From the NCBI GenBank assembly GCA_024691065.1, contig JAILOA010000017.1, forward strand, positions 1 to 5,597: a stretch of DNA of 5,597 bases. The letters run 5' to 3'. This document shows, piece by piece, positions 1 through 5,458 of this stretch (position 1 is its first letter; each line of letters begins with the position of its first letter). Below the pieces are notes generated by a model that saw nothing but the letters and a program-made list of their open reading frames with translations, had not been told where the DNA came from and did not search any database. Both the position numbers and the translations under genes were made by a program. The DNA comes from Lachnospiraceae bacterium (GTDB lineage: Bacteria; Bacillota; Clostridia; Lachnospirales; Lachnospiraceae).

Positions 1-59
1 GCTGTAACACTGCTGTTATCATCAGCCCAAACATATACAGGATCATCCCATTCATGCTC
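1..59 (-). repeat. Module A, copy 3, cut by the window edge
   Basis: Residues 989-1007 read EHEW, then PVYVWADDNSSVT, aligning with the first 20 residues of copies 1 and 2. The repeat array therefore continues past the window. Confidence 0.8.
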
Positions 60-3023
60 TAATTTATCAATAGGAATTTCCTTTGTCTGGGTTTCAAATC
101 CTTCATTAGTAAATGTAGCAGTATATGTAGTCTTGCCTTCCTCACCGCATGTAGGAGCAGTCTCAGTCTTTACGGTGTCAACTGTTTCCGTTTCAATATG
201 TGTACTGTCATTTAAGCAAACTCTCTCTGCTGTAACCTGACTTAAATCCTCAGACCATTCATAAGTAGGAGTATCCCAGTTATGTCCCAATGCAGGCATT
301 GTCTTCTTTTCACGACTCTTTTCAGCTCCACATAAACTACAATATATAACCTCATCATAGGAACCTTCATTTTCACAGGTAGCTGCAACAATATTTTCAC
401 TGACTACATGATTCCATTGATGTCCGTTAATAGGATCCTTATCAATACGAAGATCCTCAAATTCTTCTTCGGTTAATGGAGTATCTCCTCTTTCTCCGTT
501 AATTGATGGATATACTTCACCACATTGTGAACACTTATAGTATTCCTTCATACCATAAGAAATACATGTCGGATCTACAGCCTCAACCTTTATAAAAGGA
601 CCATGATTACAACTTGGATTTTGAATATCTCTCTCTTCTTCTGCGCCACATCTGAGACAGTATCTCTTCTCTACACTACCGACTTTAACCCATTCTGTCC
701 AATCGTGTCCAAGAGGGTCAGTCTCTATATGAGTACGACTAAGCTCTTTATTACATCTTAAGCAATATTGAACCATATCACAGCTTCCGCCGGTTGTACA
801 AGTGGCTTCAACAACATTTTCCTTCACAAAATTACCCTTGATATGACTAGTCATTGGTATAGCAACAGTCTTTGTCTGAGTTTCAAACTCGGAATTCGGG
901 AATACTGCAATATATACCTTACGTCCCTCACTTGTACAGGTTGCTGCATGAGTAACCTCTGTCATAGTTTCAACTGTCATTTCCTCTACATGTGAAGAAT
1001 CCCTCTTACAAACTCTTTTAGCTGTAACGGTGCTGTAATCTTCGGACCAAGTATAGGTAGTCTCACCCCAGTCATGTCCCAATGCAGGGATTTTAACCTC
1101 ATCTTCATCAGTATATACGGTTCCTTCTTCATCACTGAACATACAACCGCATTCCGAACAAGACCAGTAGGTTTTTCTTCCCTCAGTTGTACATGTAGGC
1201 TCAAACCCTTCATTTTTAACCATTACACCATTACAATCCTTAAGAATAACCTCATTATTATCGGTTAATCCAACATGGTAATCTGTATTATCACTTCTAA
1301 AATACTTGGATGGACTTTCATGACCATTGGTTGTACTGTATTTCATAGTAATTATTCTATAATCTTCATTGTCATAATTACCAACTGTTACTCCAATGGT
1401 TGCTCCCTGGTCAAGTCTGGAATACATTTTAATTTTAGCAATTAAATTACTTGAACCGGTTCTAGGTAAATACAGGTTCTCCTGTGTTTTATTAGAATCT
1501 GATTTGTAATTATCTTTTATAACACTGGTACCTGAAAGGGATATCAAGGAATTTTCACCGGCATAAACACCTGCACCGGTACCTTTACTTGAACTAATGT
1601 TATTTACAATCTGTCCTCCATACATATAGAACCTTGCATTATCAGATATATAAACACCACTACCATAACCACTTGCGCAATTATTTTCGCTGATATCGCC
1701 TTTACGCATTCTAAATGAAGCTCCATCACCAATATATACGCCGGCTCCACAGTGATCGGATGTACTATCATCATATGTATAGTTCTTAGAAATACTTCCG
1801 CCTTCCATTACGAAAGATGCGTTGTCCTCTATACAAACTCCTCCACCATTATTATAACCGATATTATTTGTAATGTTTCCGCCTGTCATAAGGAATAATG
1901 CAGGTGTAACAGATCCCGAATCGGAAGAAGTTGATCCGCTTACAACTACACCATTTTCATTACTTCCCGAAATTTCACCACCCTCAAAATAGCAGCTACC
2001 CGTGGAATTAACATGAATTCCGGAAAAGTTTTTGTTAAGCAAACCATCATTAATTACACATTTACCGTCAACTGTGATTCCGGGACCGAAATTATTGCTA
2101 AGAGAACCATTATTTAAAATAAATTCACTGGATGCATCAACGTACACACCACCCTGCTGGTTTACATCTATGTTTCCACCATTCATTTCAAACTTACTTG
2201 CCTGAAGATATACACCACCGGAACCATTATTATTTTTACCACTGGCCTCATTACCGAAAAATCCGATGTAACCTCCATTTACGGTTATATTACTTTCATT
2301 GGCAAATATACCGCCACCTCTAAGAGCATGATTTCTACCGATAAGACCACCATTCATTGTAAATTCGGCATTATTAGTAAGATAAACACCACCACCGCAT
2401 GCTAAACCTAAAACAGTACTCTCAACATTGTTACCGAAAATCTTACCGCCATTCATGATGAATTTTCCACCATCAACATAAACACCGCCACCGGCAAATC
2501 TGGCTCTGTTACCGAAATTACCCTGTCCGCTTCCGCCGATTAAACCACTTTCAAGAACAAGAGTACCTGTTTCATGTACAAATACTCCACTCTTATTGGC
2601 ATTGGTAATCATTCCGCATTCGTCAATCTCATCATCAGACTGTTTGTACGTACTATCCATAATTGTACATTTTCCATAGACATCAAAAGCAGGCGCTGCA
2701 TTAGGCAGAATACTGTAGTTATAATTAGTACCGTCTTCAACCTTATTACGATTAATTTTATGACCATTCAAATCAATTGTAATATCCTGTAATTTATTAA
2801 TAATAATAGAATCTTCTGTTTTAGGTCCTTCAATATCATCGGTTAAAACAACCTTGGCAGACTGAAAATAATTAACTACGTGTATAAGGGCATCCCAGCT
2901 ACTAACTTCGAAAACCTCTTCAGCCGAAACGTGCTGAACTGTAAATAAACCACCGTCAAAATTGCTTATAATCAAACTAAAAACAATTAAAACGGATAAA
3001 AATAAAGAAAAATGTTTTTTCAA
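1..3023 (-). CDS. Large secreted beta-helix protein with Cys-rich repeat modules (partial, C-terminus outside window)
   Basis: An uninterrupted frame of 1007 codons runs from a TTG at 3021-3023 off the left edge; I translated it fully and found no stop. The TTG is the only credible start: an in-frame TAG lies a few codons upstream and AGGAGG sits 8 nt before it. Residues 1-34 form a signal peptide (MKKH, hydrophobic core 5-20, likely cleavage after VSA-34). Residues 69-88 carry the DLNGH motif often seen at the start of such helices. Residues about 150-505 hold some 13 rungs of the pattern GGGVYV..x..F.MNGG.I..N, spaced about 19-34 residues apart, typical of a right-handed parallel beta-helix (pectate-lyase-like fold). 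After a spacer domain (about 505-596) come modules with CxxC pairs (622/625, 754/757, 789/792, 831/834, 895/898) and GH[DNQ]W motifs. Role unknown; adhesin, polysaccharide binding or cell-envelope function is inference. No anchor (LPxTG, SLH, choline-binding) is visible, but the C-terminus is missing. Confidence 0.93.
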   Translation of the reverse strand, partial: MKKHFSLFLSVLIVFSLIISNFDGGLFTVQHVSAEEVFEVSSWDALIHVVNYFQSAKVVLTDDIEGPKTEDSIIINKLQDITIDLNGHKINRNKVEDGTNYNYSILPNAAPAFDVYGKCTIMDSTYKQSDDEIDECGMITNANKSGVFVHETGTLVLESGLIGGSGQGNFGNRARFAGGGVYVDGGKFIMNGGKIFGNNVESTVLGLACGGGVYLTNNAEFTMNGGLIGRNHALRGGGIFANESNITVNGGYIGFFGNEASGKNNNGSGGVYLQASKFEMNGGNIDVNQQGGVYVDASSEFILNNGSLSNNFGPGITVDGKCVINDGLLNKNFSGIHVNSTGSCYFEGGEISGSNENGVVVSGSTSSDSGSVTPALFLMTGGNITNNIGYNNGGGVCIEDNASFVMEGGSISKNYTYDDSTSDHCGAGVYIGDGASFRMRKGDISENNCASGYGSGVYISDNARFYMYGGQIVNNISSSKGTGAGVYAGENSLISLSGTSVIKDNYKSDSNKTQENLYLPRTGSSNLIAKIKMYSRLDQGATIGVTVGNYDNEDYRIITMKYSTTNGHESPSKYFRSDNTDYHVGLTDNNEVILKDCNGVMVKNEGFEPTCTTEGRKTYWSCSECGCMFSDEEGTVYTDEDEVKIPALGHDWGETTYTWSEDYSTVTAKRVCKRDSSHVEEMTVETMTEVTHAATCTSEGRKVYIAVFPNSEFETQTKTVAIPMTSHIKGNFVKENVVEATCTTGGSCDMVQYCLRCNKELSRTHIETDPLGHDWTEWVKVGSVEKRYCLRCGAEEERDIQNPSCNHGPFIKVEAVDPTCISYGMKEYYKCSQCGEVYPSINGERGDTPLTEEEFEDLRIDKDPINGHQWNHVVSENIVAATCENEGSYDEVIYCSLCGAEKSREKKTMPALGHNWDTPTYEWSEDLSQVTAERVCLNDSTHIETETVDTVKTETAPTCGEEGKTTYTATFTNEGFETQTKEIPIDKLEHEWDDPVYVWADDNSSVT
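60..287 (-). repeat. Module A, copy 2 (residues 913-988)
   Basis: Begins GHNW, followed by TYEWSEDLSQVTA, RVC, DSTH, PTC.EEGK..Y and FETQTK. Short DNA blocks are shared with copy 1, for example tgtcccaatgcagg at 285-297 region versus 1076-1089 region, and gctgtaac in the VTA segment. The next copy follows directly after 228 bp. Confidence 0.85.
276..419 (-). repeat. Module B, copy 2 (residues 869-916)
   Basis: Pattern ENIVAATC...GS.DEVIYCSLCGAEKSR ... LGHNW, homologous to the module at 699-839. Its terminal GHNW is also the beginning of module A copy 2, so the modules share their GH[DN]W boundary. Confidence 0.75.
699..839 (-). repeat. Module B, copy 1 (residues 729-775)
   Basis: Pattern ENVVEATC...GGS.D.V.YC..C.KE.SR ... 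LGHDW. It aligns with residues 869-916 (copy 2), and the two ATC cysteines (742 and 883) are 141 residues apart. Contains the CxxC pair 754/757. Confidence 0.75.
840..1079 (-). repeat. Module A, copy 1 (residues 649-728) of the surface protein
   Basis: Begins GHDW, followed by TYTWSEDYSTVTA, RVC, DSSH, a TC..EGRK.Y stretch and FETQTK. It matches copy 2 (60-287) over nearly the whole length at protein level, and a third copy starts at the left edge. Start-to-start distance to copy 2 is 792 bp, because other Cys modules lie between them. Confidence 0.85.
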
Positions 3024-3031
3024 ATCTTTTT

Positions 3032-3037
3032 CCTCCT
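3032..3037 (-). promoter_or_regulatory. Ribosome binding site that fixes the TTG start of the surface-protein gene
   Basis: A perfect AGGAGG on the minus strand lies 8 nt before the TTG at 3021-3023. No ATG or GTG is available in this frame between the in-frame TAG upstream and the signal-peptide coding region, so this site decides the start. Confidence 0.85.
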
Positions 3038-3051
3038 AATTTTTTGATTTA

Positions 3052-3118
3052 TATTTATAGATATACAGAATCAACCAGTGAACTCTTTGTGTAAAACATA
3101 ATAATATATCTATAAATA
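3052..3118. repeat. Perfect 14-bp inverted repeat flanking 39 bp, upstream of the surface-protein gene
   Basis: TATTTATAGATATA at 3052-3065 is the exact reverse complement of 3105-3118. In minus-strand RNA it extends to 16 bp with one G-U pair (3050-3065 with 3105-3120). The arm nearest the gene ends about 14 nt from the AGGAGG. It could form a long-stem leader hairpin, be an operator, or be the ends of a very small invertible segment. Confidence 0.8.
3054..3082 (-). promoter_or_regulatory. Candidate proximal promoter of the surface-protein gene
   Basis: Minus-strand TTCACT (3077-3082, 4 of 6 to TTGACA), 17-bp spacer, TATAAA (3054-3059). It would give a leader of about 25 nt. The -10 lies inside one arm of the inverted repeat. 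The DNA here is very AT-rich, so chance matches are likely. Confidence 0.3.
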
Positions 3119-3150
3119 CAATTATTCACTAATTTAAATAACAGAGTCAT

Positions 3151-3177
3151 ATTATCACAATATCCTTATTTTAACAA
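3151..3177 (-). promoter_or_regulatory. Candidate distal promoter of the surface-protein gene
   Basis: Minus-strand GATAAT at 3151-3156 is preceded by TGT, an extended -10, with a weak TTGTTA at 3172-3177 (15-bp spacing, short). Transcription from here would include the whole inverted repeat in a leader of about 120 nt. It competes with the proximal candidate at 3054-3082. Confidence 0.35.
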
Positions 3178-3234
3178 GAAAAATCATATAAATATCATTT
3201 TAATGTAACTTAATCATATAGAAAATATCAAATA

Positions 3235-3303
3235 TTAATCTTCTATCGGAATTATCCGATTATCTTCAATGAAATTCTTTAGTCCGCTTCGCCACTTGTC
3301 CAT
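3235..3303 (-). CDS. Possible 22-codon small reading frame, or remnant of a decayed gene
   Basis: ATG at 3301-3303 opens a frame reading MDKWRSGLKNF...RIIPIED to TAA at 3235-3237, with GAAGGG about 9 nt upstream. The same frame is open upstream of a single TAA (3316-3318 region), reading ...IIEGPGGEISR, so the patch could be a broken gene end rather than a small protein. A second overlapping frame also looks protein-like (RFQDKKGYVLWTSGEAD). The patch is GC-richer than its surroundings. I do not recognise the product. Confidence 0.22.
   Translation of the reverse strand: MDKWRSGLKNFIEDNRIIPIED
3245..3260. repeat. Short perfect hairpin sequence, ATCGGA-ATTA-TCCGAT
   Basis: Six-bp arms with a 4-nt loop near the end of the possible small reading frame. 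There is no adjoining T run on either strand, so it does not look like an intrinsic terminator. Confidence 0.5.
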
Positions 3304-3390
3304 AATACATAACCCTTCTTATCTTGAAATCTCACCACCCGGGCCTTCAATGATTAGAAGTAGTAGATTCCTCTTATTACCTTAAATAAG

Positions 3391-3423
3391 CAAAAAAGAC
3401 GGCTTCCATAAGGAAACCGCCTT
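3391..3423 (-). terminator. Intrinsic terminator of pckA
   Basis: On the minus strand, GGCGGTTTCC (3412-3421) pairs with GGAAGCCGTC (3398-3407) around a TTAT loop. It extends by two A-T pairs and is followed by a run of six T (3392-3397). It lies about 70 nt after the pckA stop and separates pckA from the surface-protein gene. Confidence 0.93.
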
Positions 3424-3492
3424 AATATTAAACAAATAATTAAATTCAATTTTACAGACTCTGTTTTGAATATGAGTCTTATGAAGCGATAA
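3424..3492 (-). other. 3' untranslated segment of pckA
   Basis: AT-rich stretch between the pckA stop and its terminator. It holds one weak inverted repeat (AGACTC at 3456-3461, GAGTCT at 3474-3479, 12-nt loop) and no open frame of interest. Confidence 0.6.
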
Positions 3493-5109
3493 TTATTCAG
3501 CCTTAGGACCTGCAGCAACAAGTGCCTTACCTGCTTCATTTCCTTCATATTTCTTGAAGTTCTTAACGAATCTGCCTGCTAAATCCTGAGCCTTTGTATT
3601 CCACTCATTAACATCAGCGTATGTATCACGAGGATCTAAGATACCTGAATCAACTCCCGGAAGTTCTGTAGGTACTTCAAAATCAAATACAGGAATCTTC
3701 TTTGTTGGAGCATTCTTGATATCTCCGTTAAGAATAGCATCGATGATACCACGTGTATCCTTGATTGTGATACGCTTTCCTGTACCATTCCATCCAGTGT
3801 TTACAAGATAAGCCTTAGCTCCGCTCTTCTCCATCTTCTTAACAAGCTCTTCAGCATACTTTGTAGGATGAAGCTCTAAGAATGCCTGTCCGAAACAAGC
3901 TGAGAATGTAGGTGTCGGCTCTGTGATTCCACGCTCTGTACCTGCAAGCTTAGCTGTAAATCCTGAAAGGAAGTAATACTTTGTCTGCTCAGGTGTAAGA
4001 ATAGATACAGGAGGAAGTACTCCGAATGCATCTGCTGAAAGGAAGATAACATTCTTTGCATCAGGGCCTGAAGAAATCTTATTAACCTTCTGAACGATAT
4101 TCTCGATATGATCAATTGGATAAGATACACGGGTATTCTCTGTTACGCTCTTATCAGCGAAATCAATCTTACCATTATCATCAACAGTAACATTCTCTAA
4201 GAGAGCATCACGTCTGATTGCATTATAGATATCAGGCTCTGATTCCTTGTCAAGGTTTATAACCTTAGCATAGCATCCGCCTTCAAAGTTAAATACACCA
4301 TTATCATCCCATCCGTGCTCATCATCACCGATAAGAAGACGCTTAGGATCTGTAGAAAGTGTTGTCTTTCCTGTACCTGAAAGACCGAAGAAAATTGCTG
4401 TATTCTTTCCTTCCATGTCTGTGTTTGCTGAACAGTGCATAGAAGCAATTCCCTTAAGCGGAAGGTAATAGTTCATCATTGAGAACATACCCTTCTTCAT
4501 CTCTCCACCGTACCATGTATTAATAATAACCTGCTCACGGCTTGTGATATTAAATACAACAGCTGTTTCAGAGTTAAGACCAAGCTCCTTATAATTATCA
4601 ACCTTTGCTAAAGATGCTGTATAAACTACGAAATCAGGCTCGAAGTTTGCTAATTCTTCCTCAGTTGGCTTGATGAACATATTTCTTACGAAATGTGCCT
4701 GCCAAGCAACCTCCATAATAAAACGAACTGCCATACGTGAATCTTTGTTAGCTCCACAAAATGCATCTACAACGAAAAGTCTCTTTGCTGAAAGCTCCTT
4801 AATAGCAATATCCTTTACTGCTGCCCAAGTTTCCTGACTTGCTCTGTGGTTATCATTTGGATACTCATCAGATGTCCACCATACTGTATCTTCTGAGTTC
4901 TCATCAACAACGATAAACTTATCTTTAGGAGAACGACCGGTGTAGATACCTGTCATAACGTTAACAGCATCTAATTCTGTTAACTGTCCTTTTTCATAAC
5001 CTACAAGATCTTCCTTCATCTCTTCATTGAAGAGTTCTTCGTAAGAAGGATTGTAAACAATTTCAGTAACATCAGTAATGCCATAAGCGCTTAAATTAAT
5101 GTCTGCCAT
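3493..5109 (-). CDS. pckA: Phosphoenolpyruvate carboxykinase (ATP), EC 4.1.1.49
   Basis: Cytosolic enzyme interconverting oxaloacetate + ATP with PEP + ADP + CO2. It is gluconeogenic in many bacteria; in some fermenters it runs in the carboxylating direction towards C4 acids, and the direction here cannot be read from sequence. The 538 residues match the roughly 540 of the ATP-type family. Visible motifs: TGRSPKDKF with substrate Arg59; WYGGEMKKG with Tyr200 and metal-ligand Lys206; MHCSAN with His225; P-loop GLSGTGKTTLS (242-252, Lys248); kinase-2/metal motif IGDDEHGW (Asp262/Asp263); NFEGGCYAK; ENTRVSYPI with Arg326; RGITEPTPTFSACFG. The start chosen is ATG 5107-5109 (MADINL), preceded by AGAGGT at 7 nt. 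The frame could extend 19 codons to a GTG, but that GTG has no ribosome binding site and the extra residues are not family-like. It has its own promoter and terminator, so it is probably monocistronic. Nothing appears missing or broken. Confidence 0.97.
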   Translation of the reverse strand: MADINLSAYGITDVTEIVYNPSYEELFNEEMKEDLVGYEKGQLTELDAVNVMTGIYTGRSPKDKFIVVDENSEDTVWWTSDEYPNDNHRASQETWAAVKDIAIKELSAKRLFVVDAFCGANKDSRMAVRFIMEVAWQAHFVRNMFIKPTEEELANFEPDFVVYTASLAKVDNYKELGLNSETAVVFNITSREQVIINTWYGGEMKKGMFSMMNYYLPLKGIASMHCSANTDMEGKNTAIFFGLSGTGKTTLSTDPKRLLIGDDEHGWDDNGVFNFEGGCYAKVINLDKESEPDIYNAIRRDALLENVTVDDNGKIDFADKSVTENTRVSYPIDHIENIVQKVNKISSGPDAKNVIFLSADAFGVLPPVSILTPEQTKYYFLSGFTAKLAGTERGITEPTPTFSACFGQAFLELHPTKYAEELVKKMEKSGAKAYLVNTGWNGTGKRITIKDTRGIIDAILNGDIKNAPTKKIPVFDFEVPTELPGVDSGILDPRDTYADVNEWNTKAQDLAGRFVKNFKKYEGNEAGKALVAAGPKAE

Positions 5110-5116
5110 GTCTTTT

Positions 5117-5122
5117 ACCTCT
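5117..5122 (-). promoter_or_regulatory. Ribosome binding site that decides the pckA start
   Basis: AGAGGT on the minus strand, 7 nt before the ATG at 5107-5109. It supports MADINL as the N-terminus over the upstream in-frame GTG at 5164-5166. Confidence 0.85.
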
Positions 5123-5140
5123 TTTCTAAATTTTATATTT

Positions 5141-5174
5141 AGTGCAAGTTTAATAAGCTTACACACATTGCACT
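5141..5174. repeat. Concentric palindrome in the pckA leader
   Basis: AGTGCAA (5141-5147) is the reverse complement of TTGCACT (5168-5174). The 8-bp palindrome TAAGCTTA (5154-5161) has exactly the same centre, between 5157 and 5158. The span is 34 bp and begins about 8 nt downstream of the predicted transcription start. It could be an operator for a dimeric regulator or a leader hairpin. Confidence 0.6.
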
Positions 5175-5188
5175 AACACAACTATTAT

Positions 5189-5217
5189 AGTATAGATTTA
5201 TTGGCTTTAATTGTCAA
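5189..5217 (-). promoter_or_regulatory. Main promoter of pckA, sigma-A type
   Basis: Minus-strand TTGACA (5212-5217, perfect -35), 17-bp spacer, TATACT (5189-5194, 5 of 6 to TATAAT). Transcription should start near 5182, giving a leader of about 73 nt that includes the concentric palindrome. Confidence 0.88.
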
Positions 5218-5298
5218 CCAAAAATTGTAAGCTATTGCTACCAAAATACAATTACAATACTAATCCATCAATATCATGCAAATAACAATAAAACAAAC

Positions 5299-5313
5299 CT
5301 TTTGATATCAATT
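5299..5313. repeat. Upstream direct repeat, copy 1 (contains palindrome TTGATATCAA)
   Basis: CTTTTGATATCAATT, with the perfect palindrome TTGATATCAA at 5302-5311. It matches 14 of 15 bases with the copy at 5332-5346. Position is about 120-130 bp upstream of the predicted pckA start site. Confidence 0.6.
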
Positions 5314-5331
5314 AAACACCAATAAAAAAGG

Positions 5332-5346
5332 CTTTTGAGATCAATT
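5332..5346. repeat. Upstream direct repeat, copy 2 (near-palindrome TTGAGATCAA)
   Basis: CTTTTGAGATCAATT, one base different from copy 1 and offset by 33 bp, about three turns of B-DNA. Both copies lie in the intergenic region between the upstream gene's terminator and the pckA promoter, which suggests paired regulator sites, though chance in AT-rich DNA is possible. Confidence 0.55.
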
Positions 5347-5389
5347 GCATAACGATAGAACAAAGTTTTCATAATTAAAAACATACCAC

Positions 5390-5420
5390 AAAAAGAACTC
5401 CCGCCATATAGACGGGAGCC
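5390..5420 (-). terminator. Intrinsic terminator of the upstream (probable nifJ) gene
   Basis: On the minus strand, CTCCCG (5413-5418) pairs with CGGGAG (5398-5403). G-U and C-G pairs extend this to about 10 bp with a TATAT loop (5406-5410), followed by TTCTTTTTG. It lies about 40 nt after the stop at 5459-5461 and isolates that gene from pckA. Confidence 0.9.
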
Positions 5421-5458
5421 CCAAATCAAAATATAGAAATCCTATATCATTATACGAA

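Noticed and set aside
768..1268. Short open frames on both strands inside the surface-protein gene (768-995, 986-1213, 1074-1268)
   Set aside because: They lie in other frames over a continuous 1007-codon frame with clear signal peptide and repeats, and none has a convincing ribosome binding site or family motif.
1560..2560. Recurring ACCGCC/ACCACC-type short repeats that could suggest a CRISPR or intergenic repeat array
   Set aside because: They are degenerate codons for Gly-Gly turns in the beta-helix rungs, with irregular spacing and no conserved DNA repeat.
2132..2792. Plus-strand frames 2132-2323 and 2574-2792
   Set aside because: They are antisense to the beta-helix region; their His/Tyr-rich translations reflect the complement of Gly/Asn-rich rungs.
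3456..3479. AGACTC...GAGTCT inverted repeat in the pckA 3' untranslated segment
   Set aside because: Only 6 bp with a 12-nt loop and no T run; the true terminator is at 3391-3423.
3354..3548. Minus-strand frame of 64 codons across the pckA end
   Set aside because: It overlaps the 3' end of pckA out of frame and runs through the terminator hairpin.
3876..4448. Minus-strand frames 3876-4130 and 4257-4448
   Set aside because: They are out-of-frame shadows of pckA, which carries all the family motifs in its own frame.
5110..5166. Extension of pckA by 19 codons to a GTG at 5164-5166
   Set aside because: There is no ribosome binding site before the GTG, the extra residues are unlike the family N-terminus, and AGAGGT is correctly placed for the internal ATG.
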